A stretch of 64,000 nt of DNA from Artemia franciscana (GCF_032884065.1 NC_088867.1:21954281-22018280); one strand, 5' to 3'; positions 33,328-45,005 are shown, counted from the stretch's first letter. Numbers and translations are program-made. Notes: a model not told the origin generated them from the letters alone.

Positions 33328-34229
33328 TCATATTATAAGAAGCCTCCTGAGTCCTTGCGGGAAGAGAGGAGGAATCATCCAGTTCAATTCAATGGCTACA
33401 ACTTAATTTCAGTTTTCCATTTTAATCATTTTTTTTTGTAAGTATATCATTTATAATTATTGTGTTTTGAAATAATCAGAATAGTTGAAGGTCTATAATA
33501 GTGGTTTTACAGAAGGAGCCATGCTAGAACAAAAATATATATAAAAGACAGCTTTCAATGGGAAAGGGGTTTGAGAATTGCTTTGAACCAAAATAATTGT
33601 AAAGAAGAAAGTATAATTTGTTCAGATCAAAATGCAGAACATTTTCAGAACAAAATACTTCAAAAAAAAATATAGCCTACCTAGATTAGAACAAGGACAA
33701 AAGTAGGCTAGTGGGATAATAAAAGACATTTTAGGTCAAAGATCTATCCACCTAGGTAGATATCTCTGCAATGCCAAACTGAAATAATTATTTGTATACT
33801 ATGAATAGTTTGCTTAGAAAATTTATTTAGCTTCCTAGTCAGATATATATTAGAGAAGCTAAGATATAGCATTATCAAACTATTTTCATGTTTATGATAC
33901 ACCTAAAAGATATTATTTTCTAGCTAGTCAGATATTATTGCCAAGTTACTTAAAATAGTTATTGGTAAAATTATAGCAGTTCATACAACTGGCTTACAAA
34001 CAAAGTGAAAATAGCACTCAATGCCCTTGTTATGTTCTTTACATGTATAGTAATTGCTTCTATTGTAAATTCTAATTTCAAGTAGGCTACTTTAACCAAA
34101 CCTAAAAAAAAAACCCTATTATAGGCTAAATGGTATTAATATTGGCAAAATATAGCATAATATTTTCAAAAATGATGGAAAAGATGGCACTGAGAAAATG
34201 TAGTATTATTTTGTGGATTAAATAAATAA
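33328..34229. other. AT-rich sequence, nothing recognised
   Basis: No ORF, repeat or RNA gene that I can support. Confidence 0.5.
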
Positions 34230-34945
34230 AAAAAATCTTTAACTGAAAGTAAGGAGCAACATCAAAACTTAAAACAAACAGGAATTACTCTGCATATGAA
34301 AGGGGCTGTTCCCTCCTCTCCGCCCTGCTCTTTGGGCTAAAGTTTGACTCTTTTTCTCAACTCAACTTTTTAAAACTATAAAAACTTTTGCATAAAGAGC
34401 AAGGCATTGAGGAGGTAACAGCCCCTTTCATATACAGAGTAATTTCTGTTTGTTTTAAGTTTTGATGTTGCTCCTTACTTTCAGTTAAAAAACTTATTTT
34501 TTATTTAATTACTGAACGTTTTTTAGTTAATTCATGTTTTGATTTCAGCTCTCTGCAAATGAATAATTAAAAGGAAATTTGCATATTTTTTGGCTAAATG
34601 GCTTTCTCATAGTTTTGATCAAACAATTTTGAGAAATAAGGAGCACAGTAGGAGGCCCAATTGCCTTCTAATTTTTTTGGTTAAATAAAAGGCAACCAGA
34701 ACTTTTAGTTTTTTACAAATGTTTTCATTAGTGAAAGATATAGGTAACTTACAAAATAGCTTTCATAACAAACTTCTATATTCATATGTTTTTATTACAT
34801 ATATGAGGGGGTTCGCCCACTTGTCAATACCTTGCTCTTTACGCTAAAGCTTATATTTTGTCCTAATTCCTTAAGAATGATCCCTGTATCACAAAGGCCA
34901 TAGAATAAATAGTTGAAATTTCTAAAAATACTTTTTTCTTGAAGC
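34230..34945. repeat. Fold-back repeat family, second copy
   Basis: Inverted arms at about 34245-34345 and 34385-34490, followed by sequence matching 30480-30870. The tail present at 31140-31340 is missing. Confidence 0.65.
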
Positions 34946-35052
34946 CAATTAAAGCAGTTCAATTGGCTTTCCTATAAAGTGAATATATCACTTGATTCCT
35001 TTTTTATGCTCTATGAATATAATAAATTGCTTCTACCTTAAATTGAGATTTT

Positions 35053-35207
35053 GAATTTGTGTCTGGGCAGCCAATGAGGCAAGTTTAAATTTATAAAAGT
35101 TTTAGGGACAATCAATTCCAACAGTTAATTGAAAATAGACTTTTTGTATGACATCATAATTGTAATCAGCTCTATATGGAATCAGCATTATTGGCTAAGC
35201 TATTTAC
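35053..35207 (+). repeat. Direct repeat, first copy
   Basis: Starts 'gaatttgtgtctgggcagcc' and is repeated with a few changes at 35957-36108, 0.9 kb away. No coding sense; it may flank or be part of an unknown element. Confidence 0.8.
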
Positions 35208-35956
35208 TCAATTAGTAAGCCACTCAACCAGCTTCAATCTAGTATTTTTGTCATATTTGTTGGTGCCTTTTTAAGCCAGATGGATTATTCTGAAGGAAAG
35301 ACATCTCTGGAAATTAGTAATCTTGTCCAAGGTGGGATACCCCTCCTATACTCCTAAAAATGGGAATTGCTGCTTATGCATACAGCTTTGGTAAACTGCA
35401 TGCTGTTTACTTATTTCTATTAATACAAATTCAAATTGAAGCTCTTCTTGATCTCTTAAAAATGACAAATTTTAGTTAAAGTATGACATATCACTCAATT
35501 TCCATAAAATAATACTATATTTTCTCAGCATCATTTTTCCATCATTTTTGAACAAATAATGCTACATTTTCTCAGTGCTAAAATTATTTATAATAATGTT
35601 AGGTTAGGATAAAAATTGATTAAATTTGAATTTCAGTTAGAGGCAATTATTATATTCATAAGAGCATAAGAAAAGGCATCAAGCTTTATTCAGGGCTGCC
35701 AAATTTTTTTTTTAAGGAGTGTGTCATATATTTTCCAAAAATGTGCTTTTGTGTCATCTCAGATTTTATAATGTGTTGTATTTTTTGCTACAAGTGGTAC
35801 CATATTTAATTGTCAAATCTTTATTTAGAGTTTTGAATATATAATCAGTTCAAAAGAGAGTAAACTTAACCTTATCCTATTATCTTGGAATCATGAACAT
35901 TTTATGACTTCATGAAAGAAATAGAAACATTTGACTAAATGAATGCTACACACTAT

Positions 35957-36108
35957 GAATTTGTGTCTGGGCAGCCAATGAGGCAAGTTTAAATTTATAA
36001 AAGTTTTAGGGACAATTAATTCCAACAGTAAATTGAAAATAGACTTTTTGTATGATGTCACAATTGTAATCAGCTCTATATGTAATTAGCATTATTGGCT
36101 AAGCTTTT
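35957..36108 (+). repeat. Direct repeat, second copy
   Basis: Near-copy of 35053-35207. Confidence 0.8.
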
Positions 36109-37599
36109 TATTTAATCACAACCAAGATCTTCAAGTATGAATACTTTTTCTCTTTTTTCCCTAATAAATTAATTCAAGCATCAATGCCTTTTTCTATTTT
36201 TCCCTAACTATTTTTTTTCTGTTTATTATGAGCTCAGCCTTTTTATCTTGTTTAATCATCATATTAGCTGTATTCATCCCTTTTTTACACCTGTATCATT
36301 TTGGAAAATTTGCTACTCCTTTGTGAGGATTCCAACCTGCATTTTCAACTATTAATATTTTGCTCTCCATGCTATTTTAAGGGTAATTTTCACAATATTT
36401 GTTCATTATTCAGCATTTTGGGATATGTAGCCTACAACTCCTTTGTGACAGTTACAACTGACATTATCAATTATGAATATTTTCGCTCTTAACCATATTT
36501 AACCTATTTTTCTTTGCTTACTCAGCATATTATCACAAGTTCAGCTGTTTATCTTTTCATATCAAATTTGTGTTTTCCAGTTGCTCCTGTTTATTAGATA
36601 TTTGAACTCATCCTTTTGTAAGCATATGGATCTGATCTGCATGTACACTTATGTGTGTGGGCTTTACTTTTTCTTTGTATGTGAGCATACATCAATGATT
36701 TGCCATCTTTCTCTGTGTGTTTTTGTATTAACTTTTACCTAATTTTCAACAGCTTGTGCCTTTTCCTCTTTTTTGCTACCTTGTTTTGATTTATATTTGT
36801 ATGTTGTGTGATGTATGTACTCAGCCTCTTAAATTATTTGGTTCCAACCCCATATGTATGGATATTACTGTATCTGTATGTTCCTTTGTTTTTATGTGTG
36901 TGCATGCATCTGCAACTTGCCATCCATCTCTGTGTGTTTCCTGGGGCGTCAATTTGGAAAACTCTTGGGACGAGGCAGGAATGTTTCTTTGATTCATTTT
37001 CTTTTTTTACGCTTTTAATTATTTTTGTTTGCTCTATTTTGTTTGTTTTACTCTTTTATCATTATGTCCAAAACCACTGCACTTATTGTGCTTTTTCTGA
37101 AAGATGGTTTGGTGTGTTTTAACTAATCTTCTGAAAACAAAGCTTTGGAACTGGTCCAAAATTTAACAGTTTCGTATTTTAAATGTAATTTTGTAATTTT
37201 TTTTTCTTAAAGAACTTTTTGAGGACCCAAAATACTCAAAACAATTACAACCTTGTATCAGAGACTCTAGTTTTTTTTTGGACTGTATAGCTCTACAACT
37301 GTTAGCCCTGACCTTGCATAGGGTATAAGAAAGCAGACCTTATTCCTGATCAACCAAACACTTGAAAGCCTCACATAATTCTGTCAGATAACTTAAAGAT
37401 TTATTTTTTGGCTTATTTCTTGCCTGGATGTATAATAATGCATGGTTTTGATACTATTTCTCTTAATTTTATTAGCTGTATAATTCTATTAGTTATGTAT
37501 TAAATATGACTTAGTTGTAATGCATTCTTTTAGTTATTCATTAACTACGAATCTGTTCTATTGGATAGTTTTTTTTGTTGCTCTTTTTTTTGTCTCTTT
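36109..37599. other. AT- and T-rich intron-like sequence
   Basis: Many short T-rich phrases; ORFs of 60-104 codons are low complexity without domains. Nothing called. Confidence 0.45.
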
Positions 37600-37713
37600 A
37601 TTGGCCTTTTCTACAATTGGCCATGCCTTGATGCCCAAAATTATTCATTGATTTTGAAATAAAATTGAATAGTTGTGGGCATCAAGTCATGGCTAATTGT
37701 AGTAAAAGCCAAT
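37600..37713. repeat. Short fold-back element (hairpin)
   Basis: Left arm 'attggccttttctacaattg' continuing 'gccatgccttgatgccca' pairs with the right arm 'tgggcatcaagtcatggcta' continuing 'attgtagtaaaagccaat'. Arms about 38 bp with a 38-base loop: MITE-like. Confidence 0.65.
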
Positions 37714-38009
37714 TCAGATAGTTTGATTGAGTGTGATGCAAATCTGGCATTAACTCCCATATAAGAATTCTAAAATGTTGTTAGTTAATTTGTTAATTGA
37801 TAAGTCTATCTATTATCCATCCATGCATCATTCCTAGGGCAGTTGACACTCCCCTCAAACGTTTCCAGAAAGTTTTCACTTAATGTCATTGGTTACAGTA
37901 AGGGTAGAAGTAGTATTAAAAGTGGACATGTAGGGTTTTCCGGGTTGTTCAAAATCCACTAAAACTTCCTCTGAAAGGTGTAAATTAATAATGTAAGCTG
38001 TTACTTTCA

Positions 38010-39110
38010 TATTACTCTTTCTCTTTCTGACATTCTACATGATCATAGTTAGTTTCAATTTAGTTCTACATCTGCTTAAATGTTCCTTGAAAACTTTACC
38101 TTATTACCCTTAGCTTGTGTAGAAGCAATAATTGTTTGTGAAGCATTGCCAATTTGTCCTCTTGACAGCCTGTATGGGCCTAGTGTTTCGGTTTAGTTCA
38201 ATGCACTTATAATATTACCCAAAATTTTTGCCTTAATACTCTGAGCTTTAGTAATAGTAGTAGTGGTCTTAGCTTTAGTAGTAGTAGTAGTGGTAGCAGT
38301 AATAATAATAGTAGCAGTAGTAGTAGTTGGAGGAGTAAAAGCTTTTGTATTATGATGCAAATATTGTATTTTGGTTGGTTGGAGAACCCCCATAACTAGC
38401 CTTGTAAATTTCGGTTTCACACACAAAACTCTTCCTAATATATTGGTGATATACCCGTTTGACAACATGTATGCAGATGGAATGTTGTGATTCAGTTGAC
38501 CTTCCCCTCTAAAAATTCTCTGACAATTTCACCTTCACACATATAGTTGTAATAGTAGTCTCAGCAGTAGTATTAGTGCTCAACTTAATACAATTAAAAA
38601 TTGTTATGACATTGTCGGTGTGTCCTTTTGATAACCTTACAAGTAGTTGCAACAGAAGTAGTAGCTATAGCAATAGTAATAATAGTAGTAATGTGTATAT
38701 ATTGCCTTTTGGTTAATTTATTTTCCCTTCTCTGAGTGTCCTAGCTTAAGACACAAATCAATTCTTAATATACGCTCTTTTGACAATCTAATTGTACTTA
38801 GTGTCTTTTGTTAGTTTGAATTTTTTATCAATATTTTATCAAATCTTACCTTCATAGACTTGTCCTTAACACCATTAGTATGACAGTAGTTGCGGTGGCA
38901 GTAGGAGAAGAAATTGCAGTGTTAGTGTTCCATTAGTAGCAGTAGTGACAGTAGTAGGTAAAGTTTTGATTTTGTTCAAATTTCTCCTCAACGTTTCCTC
39001 AGATGTTTATTTCAATATCCTCAGCCCAATTAGTACTCGCTACAGAAGTAGTACTTTTAGCGATTGTAGTGGTAGTTGTAGTAGTAGTTTGTAGTAGTAA
39101 TTCTGCAGTT
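38010..39110. repeat. Second satellite block with (TAG)n expansions
   Basis: Phrases of the 1-1015 satellite ('ttagttc', 'cttaataccctcagc', 'gtccttttgacaac') recur in degenerate tandem form. Several 'tagtagtag' runs lie inside (about 38260-38330, 38645-38690, 38880-38960, 39060-39095). Confidence 0.55.
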
Positions 39111-40077
39111 CATAATTTTTAAGAACTGCAGACCGACTTGAGCAAGATAGCCTGCGTTATGTGGCGATTTATTATTATTTTGGGACTCTAGTGCAGTGTG
39201 TTCTATTTTGTAGTTTAGAAATATTCGCACAAGTCATATGGCTTATTAGTCAATTGTGTAATTTCTACTTTTCTTTGTCAAAAAAGTATGCAAAATTCAC
39301 TTTAAAAATGTATAGAATTGAATGTGAAATCATATGTAATAGATAGAATCATCTTGCTTAAAAATTAGGAAGTGGTTGTTGTCATTTTTGGGACAGGCTA
39401 CTTTTTTGTGTTGTGCCTTTCCCTTTCGTATGAACGAGGTAGTATTACTGAAGCCAATTGTCTTTATCTATTAATGTTTGATTTTTTTTTATTTTTTTTA
39501 AGATATCATTCTACAAATAAAAACTCTTTTAGATCCATAGTGTCCACTGATATAGCACAAAATAAACATAAAATATCAGGAAATATTCAGGCATTCGAAC
39601 TAAATCAAATACTACATTCTGCAATGTTTTATTCCTTTGATATTAATGTTGGCAACAAAACATGCTCACGTTATTATGACGCTCTCAACGATTTATTTTG
39701 GTTTATGTCTAATAATTTTTCTTTGTTCTCTGGTTTCTAGTGATTCTTTAAGATAAATTTGAACCGCCCTTATAAATTTTCGTCCTTGTAAATAATTTAC
39801 AGGTTAGGAAGCCAAAAAACATTCCACTGGAAGTCAATACATAAAGAAAATCAAATATCTACATCTTAATCCTCTCGTATTGTGCCAGAGCAATTTGACA
39901 AATCTGGATGAAAAGCAAATTTGAGTAAATTTGTAATTTGAAAGATTTGTTTAAGTTGTCTACTTTTTTGGGGGTAATTTTTCAAGTTTCGTTTTGTCTT
40001 TTGACAGTTTCTCTTTCTTTATTTACCTTAACTTTTTTTTTCTTTGTTTTAATGCTAATATTTATTTTTAATTTCAG
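39111..40077 (+). other. Probable intron upstream of the IP3-receptor exon
   Basis: AT-rich sequence ending in a polypyrimidine tract and TTTCAG at 40072-40077. A 122-codon ORF (39372-39740) has no recognisable domain. Confidence 0.4.
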
Positions 40078-40157
40078 GGACCCGTAATAACCCATGAGAA
40101 TCAGAATTGTATAGCAATGCATGAATCAAACAGCTTAGACATAGTAGTTGGCCTTTT

Positions 40158-40168
40158 AACAGACGATA
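40158..40168. repeat. LINE target site duplication, left copy
   Basis: AACAGACGATA here is repeated at 42896-42906, on the two sides of the LINE. Confidence 0.8.
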
Positions 40169-42895
40169 GATAGATAGATAAGTGTATTTCAAAAACCCGT
40201 GGGCCATATACACACAAAATATAAATAAATAACAGACAAGCAAGGAAATTAACAACAGTACGAACACGCACAAAAAAAAACAGAATTCAACGCAAAAAGT
40301 ACCTAATCTAACTACAAAAGAAATTAATCATATAAAACTTTTTCTTCTTATTAAAGATTTTTCTATATATACTCTCACTCGAAATATTGTGGTTGGGTTA
40401 CTATTTTGTAGAATACCTGGAAGCATCAAATTAATCCCATGCAAATAAATTTCCCGTAAATCCAAGAGCACCGGGCATTTCCGGAGAAAATGATCCAAGT
40501 CTTCATCATCATCTTTACAAAGAGGACAAAGATACCGCCTATCAGGACCAACTATCATTCTATTTTTGTCGAACGTTTTTTGCCTGTTCTGGATTGGAAG
40601 ACAATTTGCCCTAAGCTGAATCCAACGACGTAGAATCATAGCCGGTAAATTAAGTTTAAAATAAACTTCCTCCCCAAAACTACGTTTTGCCTGATTATAA
40701 TGTTGTAGGGTTGTAGAATCAAGAACCAGCCCTTGCCAATGCTGAATTTCCTGACTCTCTAATATAAATCGTACCTGGCTTTCTAAATTTGCTGGTACAT
40801 CGCGAGAGCAAAGACCATTATTCCATAAATAAGGCATTCCTACTTTTTCTAGTAATGATTTAATTTGGGATGGCCACGAGGTTTTTAAACCACATTTCAA
40901 CATCTCTTCATATGCCACTCTTACTAGTCTATCTTCATTACTCTTAGTTAACTTCAACCAGAATCTAAGCATTAAAATATACCTACGTAGCTTTAAAGAA
41001 AACAGGCCCATATCACCTTTCAGAATCTGTGAATGAGTTGTCTGATGTAAACCAAACACTCTTTTATAATACTGGAGCTGTAGGGACTCCAGTTGCTGCA
41101 CCGTTTCTCCACCCCATATCTCTGCTCCATATTCTATTACGGGTAAAATTTTTGTGTTAAATATTCTTTTATGCATTTTTAGGTTTTTGATCCCCATTAT
41201 CGTCGGGTTTCTAAATATAGCTGACATGGCCACCCTACCTCTCTTAATTATTTCATCAACATGACTCCTTAGGCTTCCATTTTCCGATAAGATAAAGCCT
41301 AAATATTTTATTCTTTTACTTATAAATAGTTCCTTATTATTAAATTTAAACGTATATTTTTCATCGTCCCCAACCTTCTTTTTTTTAAAAATAACAACTT
41401 CGCTCTTTTCAGTATTCAGCCTTAACTTTTTTATATGCAAATATTCTTCTATGAGATTCAAAAGAGTCTGTAGATCTTGCGGTTTATTAGCCACCAAAGC
41501 AATATCATCTGCAAATAATAAGAGAGATAGTTTTTGAGTCCCTAGGCTAACTTTCGGAGCCCATCTATTCTCTAGAAAATTAACAACATCATTAATAAAA
41601 ATATTAAACAACTTAGGTGAAAGGGTGCTGCCCTGTTTTACTCCCCGCTTAATATCAAAAAGCTTCGAAAACCTATTACCAACTTGAATGATTCCACTCA
41701 CACAAGTATACATGCTCACTATCAATCTAACAAATGAATGGGGAAGGCCAATATTTAGCATGGCATCCTTCAATAACTCTCTGTCGACACTATCAAAAGC
41801 CTTATGGAGATCCAGAAATCCCACATAAAGACAAGTTTTACCCTTTCCATATTTATCTATTAATGTCTTTAAAATAAACACACTATCTGTCGTCCCATAC
41901 CCTGTCCTGAAACCTCCTTGTTCCTCATGTATTAAATTATTTGTATTTAACCAATTGGAAAGCCTGGTATCTAATATTTTCTCCAAAACCTTACTTAAAG
42001 CAGGGACAAGTGCTATTAAACGATAATTTTCATGAGCCTTCGGGTTTCCTCTCTTAAAAAGTGGTATAAACAATGATGTCTTCCAAGCGCTTGGCCATTG
42101 CCCTGACCTTAACACCTTATTACAAAGAAGAACAATTATCGGTATCAAAATGGAAAGAAAATTCTTAAATAACAATATTGGTATACCATCAACACCCGCA
42201 GCAGTACCACCTTTTAACTTCTTAAATATTGACTTAATCTCTTGGCCATTCACATCACCCACTAAATCGTAATCATGTTCTCTCATGGGATAAATAACCA
42301 TCTCTGGGGTATGCGCTACCTCCTGAAGATCTGCACAAACACCTTCTAAATTATTTAGGTAATCAGGCCATGAATCAGCTTCTGGAACAGCCTGGGTATT
42401 AACATTTCTCCTTCCACTATCATTCTTTATATAGCCCCAAAACTTTTTAAAATCTTTATTTCTAAAATCATCAGCGATATCCAGTTTCTTCTTATGCTCG
42501 TACTCTTTTTTTTTCTTTTTATTAAACTTTTATATTCTCTTCTTTTATCTTTATAATTAGCCAATTTTAGACTTTGATCTTCCGCGCTATCAAATTCATT
42601 CAAACGATTTAATAAATATTTTGCTTCTTCTTTCATTAACTTGCAATCCAAGTCAAAATATCCCTCATTCTTTTTTAATTTTTTAGTTAGGCCACATGAT
42701 TCTGCACAACTGCCCATTATTTCATTTAACAGCATAATTACACTATGTGCATCTTTTTCATTGTCTTCTAACGCTTTCAAATTATTTTTTACATGCGAGT
42801 CCAATAGCTCCCTTCTAAATGCCTCAATATCTTTATCTGTTAAATCATTTCTAATTCGTTTTCCTAAACCTATTTTTCTATAATCCGCATTATAG
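40169..42895 (-). mobile_element. 5'-truncated LINE inserted in the IP3-receptor exon
   Basis: 2,727 bp on the minus strand. It ends in a short (TATC)n tail at 40169-40180, the typical 3' end of a non-LTR retrotransposon, and is flanked by an 11-bp duplication. It encodes a reverse transcriptase but no endonuclease, so it is 5' truncated. Clade not assigned. Confidence 0.85.
40328..42520 (-). CDS. LINE reverse transcriptase ORF
   Basis: The main frame covers 42301-40328 (657 codons) and stays open up to about 42520. Reverse transcriptase blocks are visible: GGTAAGVDGIP, NYRLIALVPALSKVLEKIL, QGGFRTGYGTTDSV, FLDLHKAFDSVDR, RGVKQGSTLSPKLFNIFIND and the active-site LLLFADDIALVA. Near the C-terminus CPLCKDDDEDLDHFLRKC is a Cys/His finger found in many LINEs. 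The upstream piece at 42427-42804 is the same protein in a different frame, so one frameshift lies near an A-rich run at about 42510-42530. The endonuclease is absent. Copying-out function is presumed lost in this copy. Confidence 0.85.
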   Translation of the reverse strand, partial: KKKKKEYEHKKKLDIADDFRNKDFKKFWGYIKNDSGRRNVNTQAVPEADSWPDYLNNLEGVCADLQEVAHTPEMVIYPMREHDYDLVGDVNGQEIKSIFKKLKGGTAAGVDGIPILLFKNFLSILIPIIVLLCNKVLRSGQWPSAWKTSLFIPLFKRGNPKAHENYRLIALVPALSKVLEKILDTRLSNWLNTNNLIHEEQGGFRTGYGTTDSVFILKTLIDKYGKGKTCLYVGFLDLHKAFDSVDRELLKDAMLNIGLPHSFVRLIVSMYTCVSGIIQVGNRFSKLFDIKRGVKQGSTLSPKLFNIFINDVVNFLENRWAPKVSLGTQKLSLLLFADDIALVANKPQDLQTLLNLIEEYLHIKKLRLNTEKSEVVIFKKKKVGDDEKYTFKFNNKELFISKRIKYLGFILSENGSLRSHVDEIIKRGRVAMSAIFRNPTIMGIKNLKMHKRIFNTKILPVIEYGAEIWGGETVQQLESLQLQYYKRVFGLHQTTHSQILKGDMGLFSLKLRRYILMLRFWLKLTKSNEDRLVRVAYEEMLKCGLKTSWPSQIKSLLEKVGMPYLWNNGLCSRDVPANLESQVRFILESQEIQHWQGLVLDSTTLQHYNQAKRSFGEEVYFKLNLPAMILRRWIQLRANCLPIQNRQKTFDKNRMIVGPDRRYLCPLCKDDDEDLDHFLRKCPVLLDLREIYLHGINLMLPGILQNSNPTTIFRVRVYIEKSLIRRKSFI

Positions 42896-42906
42896 AACAG
42901 ACGATA
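42896..42906. repeat. LINE target site duplication, right copy
   Basis: AACAGACGATA, identical to 40158-40168. Confidence 0.8.
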
Positions 42907-43047
42907 TTAGTGAACTTGTAGATCAGACCAACCTTTTGAAATTGAAGAATAATGCCTGTAAGCTGTTATCAGCCATTTTGGAAAGCCAAACAGATACGAA
43001 GAGTGCAGAGAGGATTTTAGCCAACAAGAATTCCAGACAGATGGTAG

Positions 43048-43502
43048 GTAATATGTGATGGTACACGTCAATTTTTGCTGATGTCCTTACTAAGTTATGC
43101 AGAATAAAGAGTGACAAGTTTCAATGGCTTCTATGGGGGGAGGGGTGCCCCCTTCCTTTCTTCCGATTTTTGTGCCCTTCCCATCTAGATTTTAAAATAT
43201 ATAGATTCTGGGTATTGTCATTGAAAAATATACTTTTTTCGTATATTCATGGGAAAAATTAAAAACAAAATAATATTGTCCCCATCCCACTAATTTTTGT
43301 GAATTGGCGCCATTGACAAGATATCAGGAATAAATTAAAGTAAGTGACTGAACTTAATGGATTAATTACCGCGTTTCAGGAATTAATATTTGAGCTGATT
43401 CCCGAAAATTTGATCAGTAAAAAAAAATTAAAGAAGAAATATCAAAGAAACGGTGCAGAAAGCGATTAGTCCAAACTGTTTGTCCTTTTTCGTAACTAGT
43501 AT
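43048..43502 (+). other. Probable intron downstream of the IP3-receptor exon
   Basis: Begins with the donor-like GTAATA. No further exon recognised before the (TA)n tract. Confidence 0.35.
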
Positions 43503-43522
43503 TTATATATATATATATATTA

Positions 43523-43610
<88 letters not shown>
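43503..43610. repeat. (TA)n microsatellite
   Basis: Over 40 TA dinucleotides with one 'tgtg' interruption. Confidence 0.95.
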
Positions 43611-43612
<2 letters not shown>

Positions 43613-43656
43613 AAGTTACGCCCAAACAGAGGGTTGTTTCCTTTTTGGCTCTGATA

Positions 43657-43890
43657 GTAAGTAAGTAAGTAATTTTACTGCCGCCCAGGATTTTACATGA
43701 AATAAAAACAGAGGAGTATAAAAAAGGGAAAAGAAAAGAAAAGTCACACTATGGAACATCTCCAAATGCATTTACACATTATGTACAGTAGTAAAACTAC
43801 TGACACAGAATGGCTAGCCTATGGCTTGCTCTTCCCTTAGCGTTTTTCAGGAAATTCTCGGCGACATGGTTAACACAGACTATTGGATCG
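43657..43890 (-). mobile_element. Candidate LINE 3' end
   Basis: On the minus strand the segment ends 'cctgggcggcagtaaaatta' followed by (CTTA)n, a microsatellite tail like that of CR1/L2-type LINEs. No coding part is clear. Confidence 0.35.
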
Positions 43891-43904
43891 GATACGCCAT
43901 AATA

Positions 43905-44035
43905 GCGCATGATTCTTGTTCTTTACTATGAAATTTTAGTTACTATATGCCGCGGTTTGTTCTTTATGCTTTAGCTATATGCGACGAAACTTTCATTGTC
44001 CCTATTCATAATGAATTATTTCGATCCTTTATGTA
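43905..44035 (+). repeat. Duplicated segment, first copy
   Basis: 'ttgttctttactatgaaatt' through 'gacgaaactttcattgtccc' is repeated with few changes at 48250-48350, just before a Helitron end. Probably part of one transposon family. Confidence 0.75.
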
Positions 44036-44044
44036 AATTAATTA

Positions 44045-44425
44045 AAAAAACTAGTTTTTTTAACTGAAAGTAAGGAGCGACATTAAAACTTCAAACAAAC
44101 AGAAATTACTCCGTATATGAAATGGCTTGTCCCCTCCGCAATCCCTCGCTCTTTACGCTAAAGCTTTTAATTATTTTAAAAAGTAGAACTGTGGCAAAGA
44201 TTCAAACTTTTGTTTCCGCCTATTTTCAAAAATAAGGCAAATTTTCTCAGGCTCGTAACTTTTGATGACAACAACTAAGTTTGCTGAAACTTATATATTT
44301 AGAATCAGCATGAAAATCCGATTCTTTTGATGTATCTTTTAGCATCGAAATTCCGTGTTTTAGAGTTTCGTTTACTCTTGAGCCGGGTTGCTCCTTAATA
44401 CGGTTCGTTACCACTAACTGTTTGA
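44045..44425. repeat. Fold-back repeat family, internally deleted copy
   Basis: Its first 110 bases match the left arm at 30180-30290 and the rest matches the tail at 31140-31340; the middle, including the second arm, is missing. Confidence 0.65.
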
Positions 44426-44769
44426 TTACGCTACCATATAGGTTTCTGCCGCAATTCCTACTTTTTAAAATTAAATTATTTGATATGGGCTAGAGTTTGT
44501 AGTCGGAGCTAATAACTACAATTTACATTATATTTGTTAGCCTGCATATGTGGTATAATTTCTATCGTTTTGGGTTATGATTGTCGGCTCTACAATTTAT
44601 ATTATATAGCTGTTAGAATTTTTACGCGTTATAGTTGCTCACATTACTTTTGGTATACTACTTAGCACTATAATTTACATTATAGTTGTTAGAAGTTTGA
44701 TGTGTTATAGTCGTTAGCATTTTTATGGGTTACAGTAGTTTGTATTATTAGTTTTATTGAATTGTAAAA

Positions 44770-45005
44770 TGTATAGCTGTTGTTTTTATCTGTTGCTATC
44801 AGACTCCTGCCACGCGTTGCAGGGGCGCTGCACATCCCAGCAACACGTGTAGTTAAAGCTAGTCCCCCTACCCCCCTGAACCTCCCGCTGCCACGTGTTG
44901 CAATGGCACTGCGCACCCCAGTAATGCGTGGGTTGTCAGCTAGCCAGTTGGCACGTGGACTGACCCCTGCCATGCGTTGCTGAGGCACTGCGCACCCCAA
45001 GGTGC
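44770..45005. repeat. GC-rich Helitron-end-like repeats
   Basis: Three repeats of a 'ctgccacgcgttgcaggggc' / 'cactgcgcaccccagtaa' type, with CAGCTAG inside. The style resembles the GC-rich 3' hairpins of the Helitrons further right. Confidence 0.4.

Larger units (their letters stand above)
40078..43047 (+). pseudogene. Inositol 1,4,5-trisphosphate receptor exon split by a LINE
   Basis: Host gene exon in two pieces, 40078-40168 and 42907-43047, with an 11-bp target duplication and a LINE between. The first piece follows a TTTCAG acceptor and reads HENQNCIAMHESNSLDIVV; the second continues in frame with LLKLKNNACKLLSAILES and SAERILANKNSRQMV. This matches the conserved IP3-receptor stretch HENQNCIATHESNGIDII...ELKNNASKLLLAIMES...NAERILYNM just before the channel domain. 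The end is a donor, most likely G|GTAATA at 43048. IP3 receptors are ER calcium-release channels. The reading frame around the insertion is still open, but the LINE breaks the exon, so this copy should not make normal receptor. No other receptor exon was found in the window; neighbouring exons may lie outside it, or this may be a partial duplicate. Confidence 0.75.

Noticed and set aside
36756-37122. ORFs of 78 and 104 codons
   Set aside because: T-rich, Cys/Phe/Leu-heavy translation in overlapping frames, without domains or codon structure.
39372-39740. 122-codon ORF upstream of the IP3-receptor exon
   Set aside because: No similarity to the receptor and no recognised domain; most likely intron sequence.
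44689-45000. 103-codon minus-strand ORF and its 67-codon plus-strand partner
   Set aside because: Both read the same GC-rich repeat of a Helitron-like end.
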